The notes below the pieces were generated by a model. That model was not told the DNA's origin. It did not search any database and saw only the letters and a list, made by a program, of their open reading frames with translations. The position numbers and the translations under genes are program-made. This document shows positions 10,853-22,336 of a DNA stretch of 64,000 bases, in pieces (the stretch's first letter is position 1; each line of letters opens with the position of its first letter). Origin of the DNA: Favolaschia claudopus (taxonomy: Eukaryota; Basidiomycota; Agaricomycetes; Agaricales; Mycenaceae); assembly GCA_037176885.1 (NCBI GenBank), contig JAWWNJ010000148.1:248001-312000 (forward strand), in the 5' to 3' direction.

Positions 10853-11419
10853 AAATTTCCCTCTACTGGCCTCGCTATGTGTCGAATTTGGCTCGTTCAC
10901 CTCCCCAACGACCTCGAGCGCTCACAAAGGAGCTTCTAAGAGTCCATAAAGCACTACTCCGCCCTTGAATTACCAAAATATTGCTTAAAACCAGAGAAAT
11001 GGATTTCTCGACTGAGCCATCAAGCATGTATGCCCGACCGCTGTGGGACTGGGCCGTGGATCTCATCAAAGACCCCTCTCTCTCTCACTGCTTCGTTTGG
11101 GACTCTGTCCGGATGTTTCCGTCTCCTCTATACGATTCTGGAATGAGCCATGGACGGCCGACGCCCTTTGGGAGATCCAGGTATGCTTAAGGAGGCTTGG
11201 CTCCACCTAGTTCCGCCATAGTCCATGGCAAAAAATTCGACACGAAAACAACACCTGCTGGATTTAGCTCAATTTCAACGATTTCGAGGTTCAAAAAATT
11301 TTAGTCATTATGTAATCATAACTGGAGATAGGATATAGGAATATGTTTTCTGAAATTTCTCTAGTCACCGTTGTATGATGTCTCTATATTGCTGCAGTTG
11401 CTATCTCTGATTATTGACT
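10853..11419. other. Spacer before the Copia remnant
   Basis: No gene is supported. I looked for an LTR and a primer-binding site upstream of the Copia gag at 11420 and found neither, so the element is truncated on this side. Confidence 0.4.
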
Positions 11420-13372
11420 ATGTCTTCGAACTCGACTGCCGTTCCGATGCTCCCTGATGGGGAGAAGTTTGACGGAACTGGCTACAATGCTTTTAAAACC
11501 AAGATCATGGCCCTCGCCAAAGCCCGTGGCGTAGGTGGCTATTTTGACCGCACAATCAAAGACCCTGCTCCTCCAACCGGTACCCAGGCTGCTTCAGCCG
11601 AAACCTCGCAGCAGACAGCTGCAACGCCTCAATCAACACCTCTTCCTCCCGATCCTACTCCCATCTATTCGCCCACTCCTTCGCCCAACGAATGGACGCA
11701 GCGCGACGCATTTGCAATGGCTATGCTTGTTCTGAACGTCAAGAACCCAGTTGGTTTAGGGTTGAAGATGGACGGCAGTGCAGCAGACGGAATCAAATCG
11801 CTCGACAACAACCACCACCAGGTTACCGAGATGGGGCTTGTCAACGCTCAGCGCGAGCTTCACAATACGTACCTTGTGCCTGGGACTCCGATCTCCGAGC
11901 ATGTTGCTCGTCTGCGCACTCTCTGGCATGCCGCGAACGACATGGGCGCCTAGATCGACGATAGTGCATTCCGCACCATCTTCATTTCTCTTCTTGGAGA
12001 AGGGTGGGACAATGTTGTAGCGGTGCTCTATACGTTCAAGACATCAGCGGAAGTCATCAGCTTGCGGAGCGTTTGAATCGCACCGCAACTTCATCTGTTC
12101 CAGCCTCGACTCAGGCGCTTGCGGCAAATACCTTCAACAATCATGATGTGCGTCGCGCCGCGCGCCGGAACCTTGTGTGCTCGAACCCACAGTGTGGCGC
12201 GCAGGGGAAGAAGGGTCATACAATTTCGGAGTGTTTCTGGCCTGGTGGAGGGAAGGAGGGTCAGTGGCCGGCATGGTGGAAGGGGAAGCGCACGGGGGCT
12301 GTGACTGCAAACACTGCCGAGACGTTTGCGATGAGCGTGTGGACGGTGCCCGAGGCGGTTGTCAATGTCTACGACACTGCAGGCGTCCAGTCTATCCAGT
12401 TCCGGGGCGAGGAGGTTCTCGCCTCTCCGGAGTCACTCATGGCGTGGAACGAGGCCGCGGATGCAACAATTCATGTTTCGATTCCCGACATATTCCCCGC
12501 GGCTGCGGCATCCAACACGTACCTCACATCCGACTTTGAATCATTCTGTATCCCCACTGTTGTATCTTCCGACTTCGAGCTCATCAACCACAATTCCGAG
12601 TCTGTGCTCTCCTCGTACAACTTGGATGATGCTCTCCCGGCGCTCGAGTCAGCAGACAGTGACTCGGAAAGCGAACAGATTGACGCACCTTTTCTCCAGT
12701 CGCGCAACACGGTTCAGATTGTAGTAGAGACATTTCTACAGTCAGGGCAGCCTTACCCCGGTGATGATCACGTTCAACACGAGCCCCGGTTCCTTTGCTA
12801 TCAGACGTCGGACAATGAACACGTCATCATGGATAACATGGCCGATTTTGATGTGTTCATCCCTACTTCCAGTATTCGCGATGGTGATTTTAATATCATC
12901 GCGTGGTATTCGGAGCAACGGCGCCGCGCGCTTGCCTTGCCGGTTGACGACGATCCGTCGGACTCAAAATCCTCCAGCGGACAGCGATATCGATTCCGAA
13001 TTTGGCGACGATCCCGATGCACCCTGTGCCGGTGTCAGCGCGTTTGTTGCCGAAATGGATGCCCCCGCCCGCGAGTATCTCGTGTTTGTTGATTCGGGTG
13101 CTACAGAGCATTGTTTCCGGCGGCGCGAGGATTTCTCTGAGTATCACCCCGTTGATTCGCGCGAAGGGAACGCAGCGGTAAATTTCGCATTTTGACAACG
13201 GGTGTGGTGCGGAAAACCATCACGTTCCAGGGGGAGCGCCGCGAAGTCTTGTTCAATGCTATCCACACACTTTGTTCCATGAAAAACCCTGCATTTAGCA
13301 TTCAGAAATCCGAAACCGAAGCGACGCCATCACTTTCCGTGAATCCGAGTATGATTATCGCTGATTGAAAAC
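11420..13372 (+). pseudogene. Copia-type gag-protease remnant
   Basis: The frame from ATG 11420 encodes a gag-like protein beginning MSSNSTAVPMLPDGEKFDG, with the LRTLWHAANDMG region typical of Copia gag (UBN2-type). It is stopped by TAG at 11951-11953 although coding continues (IDDSAFRTIFISLLGEGWD). After a shift near 12065 another frame carries a zinc-knuckle-like motif (CSNPQCGAQGKKGHTISECF) followed by a long spacer. After a further shift near 12975 comes a protease-like motif, FVDSGATEHCF, at about 13086-13118. At 13377 an inverted TA-MITE begins, and no integrase or reverse transcriptase follows. The element is broken by one stop and two frameshifts and cut off at its 3' side. Confidence 0.8.
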
Positions 13373-13376
13373 ATTA

Positions 13377-13826
13377 GAGACTTTGCCGCTGAGTTTGCGC
13401 AGAGCCACCGGGAGCCACCCGGTGGCTCTCACGGCATGCGCTGTGGAGCGGCTACGCGCTACGGTGGCTCATTCGGTGGCTGGAAGAACAACTTGAAATT
13501 CATTTTCTTTGGCATTTTTTCATCCCCCTGGATGACCTCGAAGCGCTAGGCTCCCAAACCCCCAGGAAGCACACCAAGGTTCCACACCAACCGTCGGTTT
13601 TGCAAGAACCGGCCAAAAACGCACCAAATAAAGCGGGAAACTGGTAACCTAACCACGACACCTCACTACATTGAGGTATAGTCACAGAGGTACCATGTAA
13701 ATACTTGAAGCCCCACCTGCAACGCGGGCGACGAGCCACCAAACGAGCCACCATATGCCGTAGCCGCTGCACAGCGCATGCCGTGAGAGCCACTGGGTGG
13801 CTACCGGTGGCTCTGCGCAAAGTCTC
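13377..13826 (-). mobile_element. TA-MITE family 1, copy 2 (450 bp)
   Basis: This is the inverted partner of the element at 7722-8159, with GAGACTTTG...CAAAGTCTC ends flanked by TA at 13375-13376 and 13827-13828. The left end carries an extra CCGCTGAGTTTG stretch not present in copy 1. It sits directly after the Copia protease remnant. Confidence 0.85.
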
Positions 13827-14226
13827 TAATGTTTGTGCTGGCTTGACTCTACTCACTCCAATGGAACCCAAGAGAATTCTTCTATCTGTGCATGTCGGGG
13901 CTCAAGACTGGGTTAGTGCTGTACTGCCCATTCAGTTAAATTTTTTGACGGGGTCCATCTATAATCCAAGACAATTATACTTATCTTTAACTAGAAAAAA
14001 ATCGGGCTATATACTGCATGACGGCGCACAATGTCGACCTGAATCCTCGCTGAATTTGCTTTGAATCCGGCCTATTTGGGCCCCATGTTCATGATTGTTC
14101 TTGAAATCACTTGAGTTGATACATCTAGACATTGGAAGTACATTGTCTATGTCTTATTCTGGCTTTTCTCTGTGCTGTAAGGTGCCTGGCAGTTCCAAGG
14201 AAGTGAATTGCGCCTCAACGCCTGAA

Positions 14227-14345
14227 TTGGGAGCGGACCGGCAAATGCCGAGTTAGACAGGTAGGATCAAACGGAAGCATCGGGATCAGCAGGATCATTT
14301 GGCTATGTCTAGCCGAGACATAGCCAACCACAGGCACGGTTAATG
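14227..14345 (+). repeat. Dispersed repeat, copy 1 (partner at 23.3 kb)
   Basis: The stretch containing GACAGGTAGGATCA, then GGATCATTTGGCTATGTCTAGC, then AGCCA-CCACAGGCA-G matches 23315-23430 in the same orientation with several differences. In both it includes the small palindrome TGTCTAGC(C/T)GAGACA. Confidence 0.7.
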
Positions 14346-14366
14346 AGCCGTCGTCTGTTCTGCGAT

Positions 14367-14516
14367 TACGCTCCTATTCAAGCGACATCTGTTCCATCTG
14401 AACGGGTTTTCTTTTCATCTGCCGAGACTGATACCAAGTGTAAGGATTTATGTAATGCAGCCAGCCTTGCACCACTACCACTCCACCAAAAGGGAGCAAT
14501 GTCAAGCTCGGCTTGA
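14367..14516 (+). pseudogene. hAT transposase C-terminal fragment
   Basis: A 49-codon frame reads APIQATSVPSERVFFSSAET, the signature of the hAT dimerisation region, ending at TGA 14514-14516. The active-looking hAT gene at the right end of the window has the equivalent ASAVPCERVFSSSKETDT. Nothing upstream continues the frame, so this is a small relic. Confidence 0.65.
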
Positions 14517-14650
14517 CATGTGGCTGGCAGTATATATACTGGATAATGTCGTATCATGACATCATCTCCTCTCTAAGACTTATCGTCCCATAAGTCCAGT
14601 ATGATATTCTTTGTCCCCAAGGGTTACCCTTTTTGGGCTTAACCTTGACA
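14500..14650 (+). repeat. Possible short LTR (TG...CA, 151 bp)
   Basis: The segment starts with the palindrome TGTCAAGC-TCG-GCTTGACA, holds a TATATATA box at about 14532, and ends CTTGACA. A purine run (AAAAGGGAGCAA) precedes it. No second copy was found in the window, so an LTR is only one possible reading. Confidence 0.25.
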
Positions 14651-15124
14651 GCTTTTGCCGAGATCAGAGAGCAACCTCTGGCAGCACTTATCAATCCCCG
14701 ATTGCCGAGCAGAGTCCCTGAGTCACAGTTTCTAGTATATACTCCCGTTTGAGCGCCGCCGTCGCTGACAATCCTTCGATCCGGCCAGACTTTCCGCGCG
14801 TGATTGAGAAGGATGGCATATATGCCTTCGGAGCGAATATCCAGAGTGCGACTCTGGTGCGGGAGTTTGACTGAATCTATTCGTAGCTCGTCAAAACTTC
14901 ATCTGAACTTAAAATGGACCGAAACCTGAAGGATCAGACGTTGCCATCTCAGCTGCCATTGCCGCCAGATGTGCGGACAGAGTTCCACGAGCCCGCTTTT
15001 TTCTTCGCCGGACCCCTTCATGCTGTCGAGCAGGAGGTCGATGGTAGCGTCGTCCCTCCGGCGTGCGATCAGGCTGTTCTTGTAACTGTGAGACCTATTA
15101 TTTTCACAGTCAGCCGGAAATAAA

Positions 15125-15315
15125 TAGTGCTGGCCATAAATATGATACGAAAAAATATATTTTGAATATATTCAAATAAATATGAATACGATACGGTGCT
15201 CGAACTCTTCACTGAATATGAATACGGGTGAATATGAATATGCCAGAATATGGATACGAATACGATACGGCCATAGCATACTCGAATATATTTGAATACG
15301 TTTGAATACCACTGC
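15125..15315. repeat. Degenerate GAATATGAATACG simple repeat
   Basis: Imperfect iterations of GAATATGAATACGATACGG and GAATATATT make this stretch AT-rich and low in complexity. The open frame on the minus strand here is an artefact of the repeat. Confidence 0.8.
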
Positions 15316-15525
15316 GGCGTGATTTGGCCCCCTCGGCGGTGGCTCCCGGCCGAAATTTTCAGGGTAATCATTGGTCTATACTGTATCTATATCAGCCCTG
15401 AACACGACAATCAGCCTCCCGTGGTCTTCCGAGGCATTCGGCATAGATCCGACCAGTCTCTCGGGCATCTCAGATAAACATTCCATACCGGCATCCTTGG
15501 TCTCCGAGCCGTCCCATGTTGAGGT

Positions 15526-15791
15526 TGTTGAAGTATTTATTTCTCTTCCATTTACCGTACATACCTTACATTCTCCTCCGTTCCGTTACGCGTCACACAT
15601 TCCTTATGTAGCTTTGTGTCACCGTCACATTCCTCAGTCGTTTCCTCCACGACTGAGGTATGTGCACTCGTATCTACTGTCCTTACAGCTTACTGATTCT
15701 CCTGGTAGTTTATACTTACTGTATTCTATCAGCTATATAATACACGAGTCGTTTCCTCCACGACTGAGTTTATACTTACTGTATTCTATCA
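15526..15791 (+). repeat. Copia long terminal repeat (5' side)
   Basis: The segment starts TGTTGAAGTATTTAT and ends CTATCA, and is followed at 15792 by GGTTATGGGCCC, which resembles the half-initiator-tRNA primer site known from Drosophila copia. The same start follows a purine tract at 22337. Inside is a 58-bp partial duplication: the hairpin AGTCGTTTCCTCCACGACT occurs near 15635 and 15749, and TTTATACTTACTGTATTCTA occurs at about 15710 and 15768. Confidence 0.7.
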
Positions 15792-16327
15792 GGTTATGGG
15801 CCCCGCGCCTCTGCTTAATCTCAGCCAGTACCGGACCGCTACTTGTCGAAAACTCGACGACTCTCTTTATTATCTCATTCCCCACAACTACCCTGCTTTC
15901 CGCCACATTCTACGTCAAACTTGTCGACTTCTCGCTGACACGTCATGCCCGATCCGGACACCAAAACTAACAGAATCTGAAAATGCGCGGAAGGCGCAAT
16001 AACCTCAGTCTCCCGCAATGTGGGATGAAAGACTGTATATTAAATACCTGAAAATGCGCGGAAGGCGCACAATGAGTAAGTAAATACAAGTAGGTAGATA
16101 GATAGAGAACTCACCCTCAGTCTCCCGCAATGTGGGATGAAAGACTGAGGGTGGTGGACAGACGAGCGCGGTTTATATGTAAGAACAAGGCTGTATGATA
16201 AGTATCAGATATCTATCAAGGGCCGGAGCGGCGGGGCGGCTACCCGGAATAATTCATATTCTGACAAAAACTTCGACGGCTTCTTCCTGGGATATACCCC
16301 ACGGCGCTGGGACTTTCTTTCCGCGCG

Positions 16328-17071
16328 GGGAGCCGCCTCAAGGACGAAACCGGGTACTTCCCGTGGTCCAAACGGATGAAGTCAGCGTACGAGACCATCG
16401 AGATCTGGGATATTGTTTCCACGGTATCTAAGCCGGGGGACAAGGCGTCTGCGGAGGAGCACAGGATTTGGAAGAAGAAGGACAGGTCCGCACTCTCATA
16501 TTTGCTGTCTTCTGTCGACAGCGAGCTCGTCGTCAAAGTCTCGGACTATGACACTGTCCACCAAGCTTGGACCGCTCTCGAGACCGAGTTTGGGCAGACT
16601 GGGACTGGGGGTATTATGCTCTGGTTCCGTCAGCTCACTCGTCCCCTCCTTGACGATGACACGCTCGCACTCGATCAGCATGTGAAGGACTTCCAGAAAG
16701 CGCAGACTCATCTTACGAAGCCCGGATTCAGTATCCCCGGTTCTATCGTTAGCGCCATCTTCCTCTCCACTCTTCCCTCCGATCCAGACGACCCCAAATC
16801 CTACTATTCCCTTGTCCAGAACGCCAAGATTGACGACACGACTACTCTGGTCTCTATGATCCAGGGTGTTCTCGATTCCCGTCGCCGCAGAAAGTCCCCG
16901 AAGACCGAGGGTCAGTCGCAGGAGTCTGCCCTCGCAGCGTTGGAGCACGCTGCCATCGCTCGCGGTACGAAATTCTGTCGTAACTGCAAGCATGAAGGTC
17001 ATATCGCGGACGACTGCTGGCAACCGGGTGGCGGTAAGGCCGGTCAGGGCCCGAAGCAGCAGGCCATATGA
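16328..17071 (+). pseudogene. Copia gag fragment with zinc knuckle
   Basis: The open frame reads GYFPWSKRMKSAYETIEIWD at its start, the usual entry of Copia gag, followed by a UBN2-like helical region and the knuckle CRNCKHEGHIADDC (C-x2-C-x4-H-x4-C) at about 16975-17016. A stop follows at 17069-17071. The region between the primer site at 15792 and this frame is partly out of frame and holds repeated hairpin segments. No protease, integrase or reverse transcriptase follows, so either the middle of the element is deleted or the piece is separate from the 3' end at 22 kb. Confidence 0.75.
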
Positions 17072-18540
17072 AAGTCACTCACATCCTCCTCCGTCGGTGC
17101 GGTCTTCATTTGGTTCATGGTGGTCAAGTTTAAGGGACGTTTCAGGCGTCATCACTGGCATCTCCTAATTGGGGCTATGTATTTCCTTATTGGTACAGCA
17201 GAATCTTCTGTCGCACCGGCTCGTATTTATGTACATTATAGGGCGGAGATGGAAGGCAGAGGGTACAGGAAGGTGAGTAATTGATACCTAGTGTAATATT
17301 GGGAAGTAGAAGGAAGGTGGAAGGGAGTATGGGGGTATGGAATGATACGAGCACTACCCAAGACGCACAGACGACACAAAGACACCATGCGCGGCTAGGA
17401 AAAGGTGCCCATACCTCGAATCAATGACATTATCATTGATTTGAGGAAGAACGAGGTCGTGCGGCGAGTACGCGACCTCGTTTGGGTGAACTTGGTTTTT
17501 GCGACCTCTTTTTCTGCGAGAGGATTGACGACGGGGGACGCGAGGCAGTCGGCAGTTGGTGAGGGTGCAAGCGACGTGCTGCGGGTAGGTGGGGCGGGGC
17601 GTGTCGATGTTGCTACCGATGGGGGCTGGTTCGAGATGCGATGGGACCAAATGGCGCCGGCGACGGGCGGCGGCGGCGGCGCAGATAGACACGGGTCGGC
17701 GAATGCGAATGCGAGGGCGGAGCAGTACAGTGAGGGAGGATTGGGAGAGGGGATGGCGCGGGACGTGTGCATGACAAAGTACATGAGTAAAATGAAATGA
17801 GTGAAAGTAAAACAAAAGGAGCACGCACCTTGCATTTATTTCTACTCCATATCCACCAGGACTCTGCTGAGCTTGTGGTGTGCTGGCACAGGCGGCGCGT
17901 ATACATCGGTGACGTTGCGGAGCGGCGAGGTTGAAGTCGAAGGGCGGCGTATGGTTCGAGGTCGTGTGGGTCGACGTGCCAACGCGGCGACGACATGGGG
18001 TTGAAACAGGCCTCGAATCAACGGATTCGAGGCCTGGAAGTTCGCGACCTCTTTCCAAAGGTTAACTAAAAGGATTGAATTAGTATAAAACCCAGGAGAG
18101 CGAGATGACCACGCACCTGGAGACGACTGCGGCGCGGTGAAGGAAGGCTGCAGTACGAGAGCGCGGCGAGGGAGTTGGCAAGAGGAGCGGAGGGATGGGG
18201 GACGGGCCTAAGACAAGGTGGATGAGTAAATAAAATGGATGAAAGTGTAGAAAATAAAGCACGCACCATAAATATATTTTTATATCCGCCAAAACTGCGC
18301 TGTACTGGTGGTATGCTGGAGCAGATAATTGCCGTGGTGTTGGAGAGGAGGGAAGAGGGTGACCGTAGCCGGAGCGAGGCGCTGCAGGCCTGGCGACCAA
18401 AGCGGAGGCGGGGGAGCGAAGCGGCGGAAGCGGAGGTGAGAGTGAAGGCGTCGGGGCGTCGGCGGTTGGGCGCAGTGGCGTAGAACGTCGAGGATTGGGA
18501 GGGGGGTAGGAAGGGGATTGGGTGTCGTTTAAGACAGGCG
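17072..18540. repeat. Degenerate direct duplication
   Basis: Segments around 17726-17900 and 18151-18320 share wording in order: GAGTAAA, then GCACGCACC, then CATAT-CC-CCA..ACT. They appear to be old tandem copies. On the minus strand both have GGTGCGTG, which could be a splice donor, but I could not build a coding model. Long minus-strand frames here are rich in Ser, Pro and Arg and look like composition effects. Confidence 0.4.
18007..18036. repeat. Perfect 13-bp palindrome with 4-base loop
   Basis: CAGGCCTCGAATC and its exact complement are separated by AACG. A looser relative occurs at about 17416-17448 (TCGAATCAATGA...TCATTGATTTGAGG). Confidence 0.75.
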
Positions 18541-18584
18541 GATGTCGCCAGACATCATCTGGCCGTTTTCAATGCTAGTCAGTA

Positions 18585-19269
18585 CAGTGGTGGCAAATAG
18601 AAATTGCCGTGGCTTTTTGGCCAAAATCTTGCCGTATACTTCACCGAGTGACCCGAAACAAGATGTAGAGATAAATATATGATACCTCTGTACTGCCTAG
18701 AACACTCAGCTATATATTATGCCCTGACAATGCATCAATAACAGGACAGTTTCTGATTATTGCCATATCTGGAAAGACTCAATGTATCCTCAGCAAAAAA
18801 GTGTCATAATAGGATGAAAGTACTTGAAAAACATTCCTAGTTTTGACATTGATTGAATGGAATTGATCCTCATTTGAGCTCACAACAGCCGCTCAGAGTT
18901 GGCTATTTTCACACAAAATAGCTGAAAATGCAGAGAAAATAGCTAAAATGACCAACTTCGAGCGGCCGTTGTGAGCTCAAATGAGGGTCAATTCCAGTCA
19001 ATCAAAGTGAGAACTAGCATTGTTTTTCAACTACTTTTATCCTATTATGACACTTTTTTTGCTGAGGGTAGATTGTGTTTTTCCGGATATGGCAAAAATC
19101 GGAAACCATCCATTATTGATGCATTCTCAGTGCATGATATATTGCTGAGTGTTTTAAGAGGTACAGAAGTATCACATACCCATCTCTACATTTTATTTGA
19201 GGTCATTCGGTGAAGTATACAGCAAGATTTTTACCAAAAAGCCACGGCAATTTCTATTTGCCACCACTG
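18585..19269. mobile_element. 685-bp fold-back MITE, CAGTGG ends
   Basis: The ends CAGTGGTGGCAAATAGAAAT and its complement are flanked by TA at 18583-18584 and 19270-19271. Nearly the whole element is an imperfect palindrome, meeting near 18930 between CTCATTTGAGCTCACAAC and its complement. The CAGT...ACTG ends with TA duplication fit Tc1/mariner-type elements. No transposase frame is present. Confidence 0.85.
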
Positions 19270-20063
19270 TAAATAGATTTATTCATACAGCAATAACACG
19301 CACCTGAGACCTCCCTTTCAATGTTCTCATTGATTTTGCTTTTGCCAGAGTTTGCGCGAGACGCAGGGCGGAGGCGAGCGACTTGATATAAGTGATTGTT
19401 GATCTTGATGTGGTTCAGGCAGCGGGTATCGGCGATGCAGCGAGTGCCGAAGCCGCACATCGAGTCGAAGCTAGAGCTCGTACGCGTTTCTAGCTTCGAC
19501 TCAACGAGGAACTCAGCCTTCACAGAAAAATAGATTAGATACAAGATAGCGAAGAGAATTTGAGAAACAACTTAGCTTGAATAAACCCAGACTATAAATT
19601 AACAATTTGAGCAAGAGTTGAGCGATCTCTGGATCGTGGACATCGATCAGGTCATGTGAGCTGTCATGTACGGCACTTGATGGACAGCGGCAGACGGCGG
19701 CACTCACCGCGGCTTTTGAGGCGATCACTAAATGCCGCAATCTCCGGTGTTTTGATCGGACACTTTCGCGCTCTTTCTCTCTTTGAATTTGAGGCACAGG
19801 CGCACGGTGAGGTGCAAAGCAGAGTCGGCGAACTAATTTGCCTAAAGGCGGCAATGGCGCAGTCTTGAAGTCTTTTGTAGTCGAGGGTAGAGGCGCAGTG
19901 AGACGGAGTGAGGGGAGCAGGAGCGGTTACGCTGCTACATGGTGGGAGACGACAAGGAGGGCAGCGGAGTGAGGGCGGCAACGAAGAACCAATGATACGT
20001 CGACAACGCGTCGACAGTGGCGCGATCCGATACAGACCCGAGAAGATAAAGATAAGAACACTT

Positions 20064-20265
20064 GACGGTAATCGTTACTGATAATCTGAAGTACGGCACC
20101 GTGTCCCATGGTGAAAAAATGTCTAGTCTTGCATGGGACACGCTGTGGGCCTGCTGCCCCGCCAAAAACAGCGTGTCCCATGGAAATCTAAGCCCAGATT
20201 TTTGCCTGGGACACGCCGATGCGCCCGAAAGATCTCCCAAGCCCTCAGAAAGCTTGATTACCGTC
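20064..20265. repeat. 202-bp structured repeat with 10-bp inverted ends
   Basis: GACGGTAATC and GATTACCGTC bound a segment holding four copies, in alternating orientation, of a word like GTGTCCCATGG (near 20100, 20135, 20168 and 20205). It may be a tiny MITE; no target duplication is clear. Confidence 0.45.
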
Positions 20266-20269
20266 GTTT

Positions 20270-21289
20270 AGCGAGGATGATTATGACAGGAGATGACGAG
20301 ACCAGCAAAAGCAGCTAGTTTAGACATCGTACATAGCCAGAAATGAGCGGGAAAGATGTCGCCAGTGTCGATAAGGGCTCCACAGCTTGAACGGCGGCGA
20401 GAGGTAAAGTGGGCGCAGAGAACGAGCGCTGTCACTTACGGTGTTCGGGGCCGTTGTCACCCGATTTGGCCATCAGATCACGGCAGCATCCGGTGCGTGT
20501 CCCAGCTTAATCTAAGTGTTGCTTGGAATGAAGTTTGGATGTTGAGACCGGGTTTAGTCTTTGTCAATGCGCCGGAATTTCGACTTTTGTGTAGCCATTA
20601 GCCATCCAATGGCTGCATCGCAAACTCGCTAATCTCTGAAAAAAAAAATCTGAGGTGAAAATGTGAAACTTTGGTGTCGATGTTGAAGGAGATGGCTGAT
20701 GAGAAGGAATAAATCCAACTTTCTCGGGGTGGCTATGCTCACCCTAATCCAAATGCGGAACTAATACGGTCATCAAACACGCATCCAGCGGCGGCCAAGC
20801 TTAATGAAGAATGATGGTCGTATCTGATATCCCAAGGCTATTATTTTCTTGAGAAATTTGGACGGAAAGAAAATAGCCTGATATATCGTCTGATTTTACG
20901 CGACAGCTGTTAGCCGTAGGTCGACGTTCCGGATTAGGAAACGCCCAAAACGGAAGTGGCACATTCAAGTTTCCTGCCACTCTGAGCATGTACTCTATCT
21001 GACCAGACACACCGCAATGCCTATGGGGAAAGAGGAGCTCCAAAGTGCTCCCAGGAGTGCAAATCGGCTCATTATGGGGCTGTGCCCTTTGACCGAAACG
21101 GTCGGCTTCTTTCTTTACCTCCTTGGGTGAACTGCGTCAAGAGAAACCTTGTTTGCAATATAGAATAAGGCGCACAAGTGAATCCTGACCTACGGCTACT
21201 TAACACATGTCAACAAATACTAGACTAGAGAAACACTCAAGAAACACTAGCTCGCCAGACATTCTCGTCTTGGCCTTGGGTTCTATGTG
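20270..21289. other. Spacer, nothing recognised
   Basis: Only short frames without motifs are present between the small structured repeat and the endonuclease/RNase H relic. Confidence 0.4.
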
Positions 21290-21815
21290 ACTGATTGGCG
21301 CGTATATTCCTCCCGAAACTTCTCGATGGCAGGGCTGGACCGATGTTGAGCCCATTCAACAGCTTTGGGAAACCGTCGCGATTTGTAGTCCCTGCACACT
21401 GGACTCACGAGAGACACCCGAACAGGCCTTGCATTCACTATACGGCCCAATACTTACGGAGTCCCCACCTATACAAGTATATATTGAGGGCGCGGCACCG
21501 GGCAAAAGTTCGAACACAGTCAGCGGGTGCTGGAGTCTGTTTTGGAATAGGATCCTCGTCAAATACGTGCTTAGAGCGCCGAAGGTGGAAGGAACGAGGC
21601 CATCGTGCCGAGGGAATGGCGGAAATGTAGATTTTGTCTCGACGCCGTGGAGGATGAAGCCCATGCCCTGTTTATTTGATCATCCAGAGCTCATGCAAAT
21701 CCGGGAGGAGTTTTTGGCAGGATTGTATACAACCATCCCGAAATTCAAAGGTGCCTTTACCGATGAGATGGATCTTTGTTCTTGCAAAAAGGGAAGTCAC
21801 GCCGATCCTTGCTAA
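21290..21815 (+). pseudogene. Retroelement endonuclease/RNase H relic
   Basis: One frame starts LIGAYIPPETSRWQGWTDVE, resembling the endonuclease-like domain of basidiomycete retroelements. It passes into LHSLYGPILTESPPIQVYIE and then, after a one-base shift near 21520, AGAGVCFGIGSSSNTCL, which resembles the first strand of an RNase H domain. The usual first Asp appears replaced (YIEGAA where VDGS is expected). Several frame changes and the absence of the rest of the domains make this a relic. Assignment is by motif memory only. Confidence 0.5.
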
Positions 21816-22029
21816 ATTGGCCTATAATATTCTTCGGATTCACGACACCACACCAATGCTGCTGGTCAGCTCACCTCCATCTTCATCGGTGTCATAGACT
21901 CAGCAATCATACCACCGGTTTGTACCTTGTTTCCCTTCATACATATGTGCGCCGACGTGCCGAATTCTGGATCTTACTGTTTTATTTGTTTTCTGGTCAA
22001 ATAAAAATATAAATCACCCTACCACCCAG

Positions 22030-22329
22030 ATGTCCTTGGGCTCGCGTCAGCGGGTGGTGTGCATGCATCAGCAAAGGGAAGACGTTCGATTGCACAATAC
22101 TTCCACCATCCGAATGATTGTCAATACTGTTGAAGTCACCGCTCGAACGAAGCACGTCCACATTGCCATCTGGTGGATCCGTGAAGCAGTCCTCTATCGC
22201 TGCATCGTCCCCGTTTACGTCTCTACGGAGGTGAATGTTGCCAACTTATTCACGAAACCATTGCCGGCACCACGTCACAAGACTCTCGTCAAGATGTTGG
22301 GCATGGCTCCCCGACCGGATGCTCGTTGA
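22030..22329 (+). pseudogene. Copia RNase H C-terminal end
   Basis: The frame contains TARTKHVHIAIWWIREAV and then VSTEVNVANLFTKPLPAPRH, the terminal Copia RNase H signature (the usual form is RTKHI..H.IRE and AD..TK.L). It ends at TGA just before the purine tract GAGGGGGAC (22328-22336) and an LTR start at 22337. This is the 3' end of a Copia element in the same orientation as the gag at 16.3 kb. Confidence 0.75.
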
Positions 22330-22336
22330 GGGGGAC

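Noticed and set aside
17354..18058. 234-codon minus-strand frame
   Set aside because: Composition is Ser/Pro/Arg/His-biased, no motif or splice support exists, and it crosses a palindrome and a degenerate duplication.
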